This document shows positions 1 through 5,691 of a DNA stretch of 9,147 bases, one piece after another. The translations under genes were made by a program, and so were the position numbers. Origin of the DNA: Flavobacteriaceae bacterium UBA3179 (GTDB lineage: Bacteria > Bacteroidota > Bacteroidia > Flavobacteriales > Flavobacteriaceae); contig DEXR01000031.1 of NCBI GenBank assembly GCA_002364245.1, positions 8,453-17,599 of the forward strand, given 5' to 3'. Numbering within the stretch: position 1 is the stretch's first letter; each line of letters begins with the position of its first letter. Under the pieces are notes generated by a model. That model was not told where the DNA came from. It worked only from the letters and a program-made list of their open reading frames with translations, and made no database searches.

Positions 1-683
1 AAAATATTTTAGATACCGTGCAGATTCTTTCTTCGGAAGGGTTTACCATTGAGTATACTACCCAAGAAATTGCACAGACCAATTGGAATGCTGAGTGGGA
101 ACAGAACTTTAAACCCATAGATGTAGATGGTACCTGCGTAGTACGGGCGCCTTTTCACGAGGCGCGGGATGTGCCATATGAGATTATTATCGAGCCTAAA
201 ATGTCATTTGGGACGGGGCACCACGAGACCACATTTATGATGCTACAGCATATTTTGGAAAACGATTGGGACAACAAAACTGTACTCGATATGGGCTGCG
301 GTACCGCTGTATTGGCTATTTTAGCCGAAAAAAGAGGCGCCACTAAGCTAGACGCCATTGATATTGATACTTGGTGCGTGGAAAACTCACAAGAGAATGT
401 AGCACGTAATGGGTGTGACCATATCTCGGTTGCTTTGGGCGATGCCACTGTGATACCTAGCAAACCAACCTATGATACCATAATCGCTAACATTAATAGG
501 AATATTTTACTGGCCGATATGGCTGCCTACCACCGTTGCTTAAAACCAAAAGGTGAACTTTACTTAAGCGGATTTTACAAAGAAGACCTACCGCAACTAC
601 AAGAATGTTGCAATAAGTTGGGGCTCACCTTCGTTGATAAAAAAGAACAAGCTAACTGGATTGCCGCAAAATTTGTAAATTAG
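1..683 (+). CDS. prmA: Ribosomal protein L11 methyltransferase PrmA, 5' end missing
   Basis: PrmA is a cytoplasmic SAM-dependent enzyme that trimethylates amino groups of ribosomal protein L11. The reading frame is open to the left edge (codons begin at base 3), so the GTG at 18 is an internal valine and about 50 N-terminal residues lie outside the window. Counting from that codon, the visible protein has the PrmA signature MSFGTGHHETT (residues 62-72), the SAM-binding loop VLDMGCGTAVLAI (89-101), the acidic end of strand beta2 in DAIDID (112-117) and the ANIN motif (157-160), which replaces the NPPY motif of other N-methyltransferases. The C-terminus LKPKGELYLSGF is typical for the fold. The stop is 8 nt before clpS, so the two are probably cotranscribed. 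Identification is firm; only the start is unknown. Confidence 0.95.
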   Translation, partial: NILDTVQILSSEGFTIEYTTQEIAQTNWNAEWEQNFKPIDVDGTCVVRAPFHEARDVPYEIIIEPKMSFGTGHHETTFMMLQHILENDWDNKTVLDMGCGTAVLAILAEKRGATKLDAIDIDTWCVENSQENVARNGCDHISVALGDATVIPSKPTYDTIIANINRNILLADMAAYHRCLKPKGELYLSGFYKEDLPQLQECCNKLGLTFVDKKEQANWIAAKFVN

Positions 684-691
684 TTGCTGTT

Positions 692-967
692 ATGAGTACC
701 AAGGAGAAAATACAGGAAGACCTTCTCGTTGCTGAACAAGAAGACAAAGAAAACCAGATCGTGTTGTTTAATGATGAGGTAAATACCTTTGATCATGTTA
801 TCAATATGCTTATTTATGCTTGTGACCATACTCCAGAACAGGCCGAGCAATGCTCTATTATAGTACACTATAAAGGAAAGTGTACCGTTAAATCGGGTTC
901 TTACGACGATTTGGAACCTCGTTGTACCAAGCTTTTAGAAGCTGGATTGAGTGCTGAGATCCAGTAG
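692..967 (+). CDS. clpS: ATP-dependent Clp protease adaptor ClpS
   Basis: ClpS delivers proteins with destabilising N-terminal residues to the ClpA (or ClpC) unfoldase for degradation by ClpP in the cytoplasm. The 91-residue length fits the family. After a short, charged, flexible N-terminus (about residues 1-22) comes the core: VLFNDEVNTFDHVI, which holds the N-degron pocket Asn-Asp and the Thr-Phe-Asp turn, then HTPEQAEQCSIIVHYKGKC, the helix and strand that contact the Clp N-domain, and a C-terminal segment ending GLSAEIQ. The start ATG at 692 lies 8 nt after the prmA stop, with no room for a promoter of its own, so it should be expressed from the prmA transcript. Downstream is a long non-coding stretch, so it is probably the last gene of its operon. 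Confidence 0.95.
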   Translation: MSTKEKIQEDLLVAEQEDKENQIVLFNDEVNTFDHVINMLIYACDHTPEQAEQCSIIVHYKGKCTVKSGSYDDLEPRCTKLLEAGLSAEIQ

Positions 968-1102
968 TAAGGTTTTTAAAGCTTTATAATAAATACCCTC
1001 TTTACTTTCTACTTCAATGAGTTCAGCGTATTCCCTCGAATTTGTTTTCGTTTTGTCGTGAATTTTAATATTTCAGTTCACTCAGTATTTTTTTCTCAAA
1101 AG

Positions 1103-1129
1103 AATAGCCTATTAAATTAGTAGGATATT
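1103..1129. other. Imperfect hairpin / inverted repeat
   Basis: The arms AATAGCCTATTA (1103-1114) and TAGTAGGATATT (1118-1129) can pair as 11 bp, including one U-G wobble, around a single G/A mismatch, with a 3-nt loop. No T run follows, so it is not a standard terminator. It sits about 130 nt upstream of the protease promoter. It could be an operator, an RNA processing site or chance in AT-rich DNA. Confidence 0.3.
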
Positions 1130-1254
1130 ACTGACAAAAATACTAGTGTATTTGTTTCTGTTTCAAGGCATTAGCTGGTACTTAAGAGTTTGTTTTTTTT
1201 ATTGAGATAATAACGATAAAAGGCATCTTTACCTGTTGAAATGATAATTTTAAC

Positions 1255-1268
1255 GACAAATCTTTGTC
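1255..1268. promoter_or_regulatory. Perfect inverted repeat overlapping the -33 box
   Basis: GACAAA (1255-1260) and TTTGTC (1263-1268) form an exact 6-bp inverted repeat with a 2-nt spacer. The right arm contains the TTTG (1263-1266) read as the -33 element of the protease promoter. Such a position suits a repressor site that blocks sigma factor binding. The regulator is unknown, and a 6-bp repeat can also occur by chance. Confidence 0.35.
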
Positions 1269-1294
1269 ATAATGTTAATTATTACATAATTTTA
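1263..1294 (+). promoter_or_regulatory. Bacteroidota-type promoter for the M57 protease gene
   Basis: TTTG at 1263-1266 is followed after 20 nt by TAATTTTA at 1287-1294, a 7-of-8 match to the Bacteroidota -7 consensus TANNTTTG at its usual spacing. Transcription would begin near 1300, leaving a leader of about 40 nt before the ATG at 1342. The leader has no obvious Shine-Dalgarno sequence and is A-rich just before the start, as is usual in this phylum. Confidence 0.55.
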
Positions 1295-1298
1295 TCTC

Positions 1299-1308
1299 AG
1301 GTTAACCT
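1299..1308. promoter_or_regulatory. Palindrome AGGTTAACCT at the expected transcription start
   Basis: This is an exact 10-bp palindrome lying 4 nt after the -7 element, so it would cover the first transcribed bases. It may be an operator. No family of regulator can be assigned from ten bases. Confidence 0.3.
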
Positions 1309-1341
1309 AACATATTTATTCATTAATACAAACCATTAACT

Positions 1342-2211
1342 ATGAGAAAATTTAAAATGGGACTTATGGGCTTTTTTGCCCTGAGTCTGGTGTTCGTGTC
1401 CTGTTCAAAGGATGAAAACGAAGCCCCAACAACAGATCAAGCCGATTTAACAGTTGAAACTTCACAAAAGAAAATCCCCAAAGAAGTTAAGGAAGCTGTC
1501 AACAAGCTAAATCTAAATAGTGATTACATTAAGTACGACACGTTTCATTTCCCCGACGGAACGACTGAAGAGCGTCTTTTTATTGAAAAGGATATCATAT
1601 TAACGGAAGACCAGTTATTTGCTATGGCTGAAGCCGCCGAAGAAAACGATGGCCGACAGTATAGTACGGATAATTTGGTAAGTCAAGGGAGAAACATCTC
1701 CATTATTGGCTACACCGGTGGTAGTCAAGCCCTTTCTAGTAAGGAGCAGACCGCTTTACAATGGGCCGTAAATAACTACAACCGTTTAAGTGGTGTTTCT
1801 ATTAGCTTTAGCTTAACGTTTGGCACTAACTACCAAAGCAAAGATATGGTAGTGTACAACAACACTGTTAATAACCCGAGTGGGGCTGGAGGTAGTGCTG
1901 GTTTCCCAAGTAATGGATTACCGTATAAGTTTGTACAGATTTACGGATTATCTGGTTACAGTACGAATGTAAACGAACACGTTATTACCCACGAAATAGG
2001 TCACTCTGTTGGTTTTCGTCACACAGACTGGTTTAGCCGTCAAAGTTGTGGACAGAACTCCAATGAAGGAGACGGTGGTGTAGGTGCTAACCATATTAAT
2101 GGCACACCAACGGGGTACGATCCTACTTCTATCATGTTGGCTTGCTTTAGTGCAAGTGCAGACGGGGAATTTAATAGTAACGATATCACTGCTCTACAAG
2201 AGTTATACTAA
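1342..2211 (+). CDS. M57 family (HEIGH) zinc metalloprotease, surface lipoprotein
   Basis: This is a 289-residue secreted metallopeptidase of the HEIGH group (Peptidase_M57), predicted to cleave proteins outside the cell. The N-terminus is a lipoprotein signal peptide: basic MRKFK, a hydrophobic stretch, and a lipobox ending at Cys21. The following SKDE matches the Bacteroidota signal that sends lipoproteins to the outer surface. Residues of about 30-115 look like a propeptide. The catalytic zinc site is HEIGHSVGFRH (217-227), with histidines 217, 221 and 227 as ligands and Glu218 as the general base. Met265 in TSIM is the expected Met-turn of a metzincin. Cys236 and Cys268 flank the end of the domain and could form a disulfide. 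The gene stands alone, with its own promoter and a terminator. Its substrate is unknown; nutrient peptide release or defence are both possible. Confidence 0.88.
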   Translation: MRKFKMGLMGFFALSLVFVSCSKDENEAPTTDQADLTVETSQKKIPKEVKEAVNKLNLNSDYIKYDTFHFPDGTTEERLFIEKDIILTEDQLFAMAEAAEENDGRQYSTDNLVSQGRNISIIGYTGGSQALSSKEQTALQWAVNNYNRLSGVSISFSLTFGTNYQSKDMVVYNNTVNNPSGAGGSAGFPSNGLPYKFVQIYGLSGYSTNVNEHVITHEIGHSVGFRHTDWFSRQSCGQNSNEGDGGVGANHINGTPTGYDPTSIMLACFSASADGEFNSNDITALQELY

Positions 2212-2234
2212 CTAACTTATTTGACTTAGTCACG

Positions 2235-2263
2235 TAATAGCCTGCCCATTGGGTGGGCTATTA
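2235..2263 (+). terminator. Hairpin terminator after the M57 protease gene
   Basis: TAATAGCC (2235-2242) pairs exactly with GGCTATTA (2256-2263). The stem continues through two G-U wobbles and CCC/GGG to an ATT loop, giving about 13 bp in RNA. The following TAATTTG is only moderately T-rich. It begins 23 nt after the stop codon, so it most likely ends the protease transcript. Confidence 0.7.
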
Positions 2264-2270
2264 TAATTTG

Positions 2271-2364
2271 GGTAGAAGAGCGTATAGAATAAAGAAAAGA
2301 GAGTAGAGAGGATAGAGAAAGGAAAATAGAAAATTTACACCCCCGTAGCCCCTCTCAATGGGGG
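2271..2364. repeat. Purine-rich tract plus C/G hairpin, dispersed-repeat-like
   Basis: From about 2271 to 2333 the plus strand is almost entirely A and G, built from loose GAGA, TAGA and AAAG units. It is followed by a C-run/G-run element: CCCCC (2340-2344) or CCCC (2349-2352) can pair with GGGGG at 2360-2364. The G-run ends 4 nt from the stop codon of the minus-strand regulator, so the hairpin could also help end that transcript, although the T tract beyond it on that strand is poor. From memory, similar purine tracts and C/G hairpins occur between genes in flavobacterial genomes; that needs a genome-wide search. Confidence 0.4.
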
Positions 2365-2368
2365 AGTT

Positions 2369-3346
2369 TTAGGCAATTTGTTTACGGTATTTGTGCAGGT
2401 AATCAATAGGGGTCATATTTGTTACTTTTCTAAAGACATCGCGAAATGCTTTAGGGTCTGAGTAGCCTACGCCATACATCACTTCGTTTACTGTCTTTTG
2501 TCCCATTTCCAGTTCCTTTTTTGCGGCTTCCACTTTTACGCGTTGCATATATTCTACAACAGTGTTAGCTGTTGCTTTTTTAAAGCGTCTTTCGAAGGTA
2601 CGTCGGCTTACAGCCAAATGATCACAGAGTTGGTCAACCGTCATTTTATCTTGATAGTTTTGTTCAATCTGTTCCTGAGCTTTTAATATGATAGCATCAT
2701 CATGTGATTTCTGTCCGGAGAAAATCATGAACGGGGATTGACTGCTTCGGTCAATATCGATCATAAAACCTTTGGCCGCCATGACCGCAGTATCGCGTCC
2801 AGCATATTTTTCAATTAAATATAAAATAAGGTTGGTAAACGAGTATGCACCACCACTGGTATAAATACCATCTGCTTCGGTTAAAATTCTATCGTCCATT
2901 AGGTTTGCTTTGGGAAACTGTTTTCTAAATTCATTTGCGAATTGCCAATGGGTAGAACAGTTTTTACCATCGAGTAAACCGGTTGAGGCCAGAAAGAAAG
3001 AAGCAATGCACAGGCTTACCACTTCTGCGCCTTGTTTGTAGTGTTCAACAATCCAAGGAATGAATTCTGAATTCTTTTTTAAGTTTTGCTGAAAATCACC
3101 GTGAATGGCGGGAATAATGATGAGGTCGGTTTTTGTTACTTGGTCAATGAGCACTTCTGGGTTCACCGTAAAAAGTCCATGGCTTTGCGTGGTTTCTTTT
3201 TCAAGGCCTACCAATTGAATGTTGAACAATGGGTCTCTTCCGGTTTGTTGAAAAAACTCATTGACCCATTCAAACATCTGATGAGCACCCCCAATATTTA
3301 CTACGCTTGTGTGTCCTTTAGGTATTAATATGGATATGTGTTTCAT
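2369..3346 (-). CDS. GlxA-type transcriptional regulator: DJ-1/PfpI domain plus AraC helix-turn-helix
   Basis: This 325-residue protein should be a cytoplasmic DNA-binding regulator that senses a small molecule. Residues of about 3-190 form a DJ-1/PfpI (class I glutamine-amidotransferase-like) domain. Its nucleophile-elbow cysteine is Cys113 in VVSLCIASFFLA, followed by the conserved GLLDGKNCSTHW (123-135). Residues of about 222-322 are an AraC/XylS domain with both helix-turn-helix units: MTVDQLCDHLAVSRRTFERRF (235-255), then VGYSDPKAFRDVFRK (293-307) and the typical close MTPIDYLHKYR. It is transcribed away from the five-gene VOC/SRPBCC operon, with a 172-nt gap holding both promoters. Local control of that operon, and of itself, is the natural inference. 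Whether Cys113 is catalytic, a ligand site or an electrophile/redox sensor cannot be decided from the sequence. The family call is firm; the effector is unknown. Confidence 0.92.
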   Translation of the reverse strand: MKHISILIPKGHTSVVNIGGAHQMFEWVNEFFQQTGRDPLFNIQLVGLEKETTQSHGLFTVNPEVLIDQVTKTDLIIIPAIHGDFQQNLKKNSEFIPWIVEHYKQGAEVVSLCIASFFLASTGLLDGKNCSTHWQFANEFRKQFPKANLMDDRILTEADGIYTSGGAYSFTNLILYLIEKYAGRDTAVMAAKGFMIDIDRSSQSPFMIFSGQKSHDDAIILKAQEQIEQNYQDKMTVDQLCDHLAVSRRTFERRFKKATANTVVEYMQRVKVEAAKKELEMGQKTVNEVMYGVGYSDPKAFRDVFRKVTNMTPIDYLHKYRKQIA

Positions 3347-3391
3347 ACTGGTTAAATTTTAAGTTAAGGACATTTCAGAATTTAATCTAAT

Positions 3392-3423
3392 CAAAGATAG
3401 GGAAAGTCAGTGTCGCAATCAAC
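3392..3423 (-). promoter_or_regulatory. Promoter for the GlxA/AraC regulator gene
   Basis: Read on the minus strand, GTTG (3423-3420) is followed after 20 nt by TATCTTTG (3399-3392), a perfect TANNTTTG -7 element; the -33 box matches at 3 of 4 bases. The leader to the ATG at 3346 would be about 40 nt. It lies back-to-back with the operon promoter on the plus strand. Confidence 0.6.
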
Positions 3424-3438
3424 CCGTTATATTGACGG
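3424..3438. promoter_or_regulatory. Near-palindrome between divergent promoters, possible operator
   Basis: CCGTTA (3424-3429) and TGACGG (3433-3438) match as an inverted repeat at 5 of 6 positions around a TAT centre. It fills much of the 25-nt space between the two -33 boxes, where a shared regulator could act on both promoters. AraC-type proteins often bind direct rather than inverted repeats, so this is only a candidate. Confidence 0.3.
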
Positions 3439-3448
3439 AAATGCACCC

Positions 3449-3478
3449 TTTACATTTGAGAAAACCTTTTTATCTTTG
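3449..3478 (+). promoter_or_regulatory. Promoter of the VOC/SRPBCC operon
   Basis: TATCTTTG at 3471-3478 is a perfect -7 element, identical to the octamer of the divergent promoter. TTTA at 3449-3452 is an acceptable -33 box at 18 nt, slightly shorter than usual. Transcription from near 3484 gives a leader of about 35 nt to the ATG at 3519. This supports that start codon over in-frame starts upstream, at 3432 and 3441, which would precede the promoter. Confidence 0.6.
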
Positions 3479-3518
3479 GGTTAACACTTTTAAAAACAAC
3501 ACTTTATACTGTCATATT

Positions 3519-3935
3519 ATGAAGCCAAAAAAGATTTGGGCTAACTTAGGGGTAGAAAACATTGAAAGGACGCAAACGTTTTACCTAGCCTTGGGTTTCA
3601 AGCTTAATGGTAAACCTAACAAAGAGTTGGTGAGCTTTTTGTTTAGCGATGATGATTTTGTGATTCACTTTTTTGAAAAAGAAAAATTGAAAACAAGTCT
3701 TGAAGGTAAACTATCAGATTTAAGTCAAGGCAATGAAATCATGTTTACATTATCAGCAAACAGTAAAAATGAATACGACACTTGGGTAGCAGAAGTTAAA
3801 AAAGCAGGGGGAACGATTTTCTTTGATTCAAATAATGATAGGAAACTATTTTATGATGAAAATGGATACCACGTTTGTGTATTTGCTGATCCAGATGGAC
3901 ATAAGTTCAATCTTTTTTTTAATTCGAATACATAG
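3519..3935 (+). CDS. VOC superfamily (glyoxalase/bleomycin-resistance fold) protein, first gene of the operon
   Basis: This is a 138-residue cytoplasmic protein with two beta-alpha-beta-beta-beta halves. The first begins KIWANLGVENIERTQTFYLALGF (about 5-27); the second runs from EIMFTLSA (73-80) to the closing FADPDGHKFNLFF (122-134). The usual metal-ligand glutamate after the DPDG turn is Asn131, and no histidine is seen on the first strand, so classic glyoxalase metal chemistry is doubtful. The frame stays open upstream to 3432, but ATG 3519 is chosen because the VOC fold begins right after it and the promoter lies between the two. It heads the operon: SRPBCC, PhnB-like, VOC and AHSA1-like genes follow with gaps of 27, 19, 13 and 6 nt. 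A dioxygenase, lyase, thiol transferase or simple ligand binder are all possible in this superfamily. Confidence 0.82.
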   Translation: MKPKKIWANLGVENIERTQTFYLALGFKLNGKPNKELVSFLFSDDDFVIHFFEKEKLKTSLEGKLSDLSQGNEIMFTLSANSKNEYDTWVAEVKKAGGTIFFDSNNDRKLFYDENGYHVCVFADPDGHKFNLFFNSNT

Positions 3936-3962
3936 AAATAAATAGTATAAAACAATCAAGTT

Positions 3963-4406
3963 ATGAGACGTAAGGAATATACAGTAACCATAGCTGCATC
4001 CCGTGAAAAAGTATGGGAGATGCTATGGAGTGATAAAACCTACCGAATATGGACTGCACCCTTTGCAGAAGGCTCTTACGCTGAAACCGACTGGAAAGAA
4101 GGCAGTAAGGTTTTGTTTTTAGGACCTAGTGGTAATGGGATGATTAGTTGCATAAAAACCAATAATGAACCTGCCTATATGTCGATTGAACACATAGGGA
4201 TTATTGTTGATGGAAAAGAAGATACCAGCAGCGAAGAAGTAAAAGAATGGGCTGGATCCATGGAAAATTATACCTTAGAAAATAAGGGTGGAAAAACTAA
4301 ATTAACTGTACATGTAGATATAGCTGAAGCCTACCTAGATAGTTTTGAGAAGGCATTTCCGCAGGCACTTCAGAAAGTAAAAGAGTTATCAGAAAAAAAC
4401 GTTTAA
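3963..4406 (+). CDS. SRPBCC (START/Bet v1-like, AHSA1-type) domain protein
   Basis: This is a 147-residue cytoplasmic protein of the helix-grip fold, which builds a deep hydrophobic pocket. The start is typical: YTVTIAASREKVWEMLWSDKTYRIWTAPF (6-34), that is, first strand, the A-S-R-E-K-VW helix and the W-T-x-P-F segment. Then come GSKVLFLGPSGNGM (47-60) on the central strands, MENYTLENKGGKTKLTVHVDI (100-120) and a long C-terminal helix from about 126 to the end. The family includes lipid- and polyketide-binding proteins and cyclases. The AHSA1 label does not imply Hsp90 activation, because the bacterial members lack the chaperone-binding N-terminal domain. The ligand cannot be inferred. It lies 27 nt after the first VOC gene in what is almost surely one transcript. 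Confidence 0.82.
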   Translation: MRRKEYTVTIAASREKVWEMLWSDKTYRIWTAPFAEGSYAETDWKEGSKVLFLGPSGNGMISCIKTNNEPAYMSIEHIGIIVDGKEDTSSEEVKEWAGSMENYTLENKGGKTKLTVHVDIAEAYLDSFEKAFPQALQKVKELSEKNV

Positions 4407-4425
4407 TAATTAAAATATCAACACT

Positions 4426-4848
4426 ATGAAAGTAAATCCTTATTTAAACTTTGACGGCCAGGCCGAAGAAGCATTCACTTTTTACAAATCGGTTTTTGGA
4501 GGCGAATTTACTGCCAATATGAAAATGAGCGATGCACCGAATAGTGAAAAGCTACCTAAAGAAATACAGAACAGAACTATGCACATTTCCCTGCCGATAG
4601 GGAAGGATGCCGTTTTAATGGCATCGGACACTATTGAAGGCATGGGAGCTCCTTTTAAAAAAGGAAATAATGCATACATTTCCCTGCATCCGGACAGTAG
4701 GGAAGAAGCCGACCGGTTGTTCAATGGATTATCAAAAGGCGGCGAAATAGAAATGCCTATGGAAGATCAATTCTGGGGCGATTATTTTGGAAGTTTTGTG
4801 GATAAATTCGGTGTGTGCTGGATGGTGAATTATAATAAAGAATTTTAA
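4426..4848 (+). CDS. PhnB-like VOC family protein
   Basis: This 140-residue protein belongs to the PhnB / 3-demethylubiquinone-methyltransferase-like branch of the VOC fold. It shows the branch hallmarks in order: VNPYLNFDGQAEEAFTFYKSVFGGE (3-27), a QNRTMHISLPIGKDAVLMASD core (48-68) with His53, the AYISLHPDSREEADRLFNGL second-half start (83-102), and MPMEDQFWGDYFGSFVDKFGVCWMVNY (110-136). Despite the PhnB name, members have no established role in phosphonate use, and no other phosphonate genes are nearby. Function is unknown; a resistance, detoxification or ligand-binding role is plausible. It lies 19 nt after the SRPBCC gene, and its ATG is preceded by an A-rich stretch without a Shine-Dalgarno site. 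Confidence 0.88.
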   Translation: MKVNPYLNFDGQAEEAFTFYKSVFGGEFTANMKMSDAPNSEKLPKEIQNRTMHISLPIGKDAVLMASDTIEGMGAPFKKGNNAYISLHPDSREEADRLFNGLSKGGEIEMPMEDQFWGDYFGSFVDKFGVCWMVNYNKEF

Positions 4849-4861
4849 AAAAGAAATAGAT

Positions 4862-5239
4862 ATGTTACAGAAGTCAAAAGCTTTTAGCGGATTTTCCGTG
4901 GACGATATCAAAAAAGCAAAAACGTTTTATCAAGATACCTTAGGGTTGACGGTTAAAGATGGTCCCATGGGGTTAATCGAGCTGCATATTGAAGAAGGAA
5001 TTCCTATTTTGGTATATCCAAAACCAAACCATAGACCAGCCACGTTTACTATTCTCAACTTTCCAGTATCAAATATTGAAAACACTGTTGAGAAGTTAAA
5101 CGAAAAAGGAATTGTATTTGAACAATACCCAGAACTCAATACTGATGAAAAAGGGATATCACATAATGAGGGGCCTTTAATAGCGTGGTTTAAGGACCCG
5201 GCAGGTAATATTCTTTCAATTATTCAAATAGATAAATAA
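4862..5239 (+). CDS. VOC family protein (glyoxalase-like, short form)
   Basis: This is a compact 125-residue VOC protein. It opens with SKAFSGFSVDDIKKAKTFYQDTLGL (5-29), where the first-strand metal-ligand histidine of glyoxalase I is replaced by Phe8. The second half starts at FTILNFPVSNIENTVEKLNEKGI (62-84) and closes with IAWFKDPAGNILSIIQ (107-122), where the glutamate ligand position is Ser119. Both substitutions suggest that it does not bind a metal in the usual way. It begins 13 nt after the PhnB-like gene and ends 6 nt before the second SRPBCC gene. A ligand-binding or non-metal role is favoured, but this is inference from two positions only. Confidence 0.85.
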   Translation: MLQKSKAFSGFSVDDIKKAKTFYQDTLGLTVKDGPMGLIELHIEEGIPILVYPKPNHRPATFTILNFPVSNIENTVEKLNEKGIVFEQYPELNTDEKGISHNEGPLIAWFKDPAGNILSIIQIDK

Positions 5240-5245
5240 AAGCCT

Positions 5246-5665
5246 ATGAAAAAGAAAGAACAAATTACGGTAAAAACCATCGTGCATTCTAACATAGAAA
5301 CCGTTTGGAATACTTGGACCGAACCAGAACACATAAAAAAATGGAACACAGCTTCAAAGGACTGGCACACTACCAAAGCAGAGAATAACCTTACTAAAGG
5401 CGGTAGATTTACTTCCCGTATGGAAGCTAAAGATGGAAGTATGGGGTTTGATTTTGGCGGTATCTATACCAAAATTGTTCCGAAACAATACCTCGCATAT
5501 ACGTTAGAAGATGATAGAAAAGTAACGATCGATTTTAAGGGACAAGGCGATACGATTGCTATAACCGAAACCTTTGAAGCAGAAAATGAAAACCCGATTG
5601 CCATGCAACGCGATGGTTGGCAAGCTATTTTGGATAACTTTAAAAAATATACAGAAGCGCTATAA
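5246..5665 (+). CDS. SRPBCC / AHSA1 family protein, last gene of the operon
   Basis: This 139-residue helix-grip protein is of the AHSA1 (Aha1 C-terminal-like) type. It starts ITVKTIVHSNIETVWNTWTEPEHIKKW (7-33), the characteristic first strand, VWNTWTEPEHIKKW helix and loop, then has GGRFTSRMEAKDGSMGFDFGGIYTKIVP (52-79), the usual D-x-x-G-x-Y/F strand pair, and ends with the pocket-covering helix NPIAMQRDGWQAILDNFKKYTEAL (116-139). It is complete and has no extra domains. The 6-nt gap after the preceding VOC gene implies translational coupling. The operon's terminator follows directly. It is clearly a different subgroup from the operon's first SRPBCC protein, with little obvious sequence identity, so recent local duplication is unlikely. 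Confidence 0.87.
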   Translation: MKKKEQITVKTIVHSNIETVWNTWTEPEHIKKWNTASKDWHTTKAENNLTKGGRFTSRMEAKDGSMGFDFGGIYTKIVPKQYLAYTLEDDRKVTIDFKGQGDTIAITETFEAENENPIAMQRDGWQAILDNFKKYTEAL

Positions 5666-5691
5666 GCCTAGAATAGTTAATTAGAATGTAT

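Larger units (their letters stand above)
968..1341. other. 374-nt non-coding region with several regulatory-looking elements
   Basis: No convincing gene is seen on either strand here. The left part is AT-rich. A weak GTGAA/TTCAC stem (1058-1062 with 1077-1081) followed by a run of seven T at 1088-1094 may end the prmA-clpS transcript, but the stem is only 5 bp. An imperfect hairpin lies at 1103-1129, and a promoter with associated symmetric sites occupies 1255-1308. About 45 nt of leader separates the expected start of transcription from the protease gene. Confidence 0.6.

Noticed and set aside
18..20. GTG at 18 as the start of prmA
   Set aside because: The frame is open to the window edge and the visible part is too short for PrmA, so this is an internal valine codon.
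680..868. Minus-strand frame opposite clpS
   Set aside because: It is antisense to a well-conserved gene and shows no recognisable family or leader signals.
3432..3518. In-frame upstream starts (TTG 3432, ATG 3441) that would lengthen the first VOC protein by up to 29 residues
   Set aside because: They lie before the perfect -7 box at 3471-3478, the added residues do not belong to the VOC fold, and the fold begins directly after ATG 3519.
4426..4848. A role in phosphonate breakdown for the PhnB-like protein
   Set aside because: The PhnB name is historical; the neighbours are VOC and SRPBCC genes, and no C-P lyase or phosphonate transport gene is present.
5246..5665. Hsp90 co-chaperone function for the AHSA1-type protein
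   Set aside because: It lacks the Aha1 N-terminal chaperone-binding domain; bacterial members are small ligand-pocket proteins.
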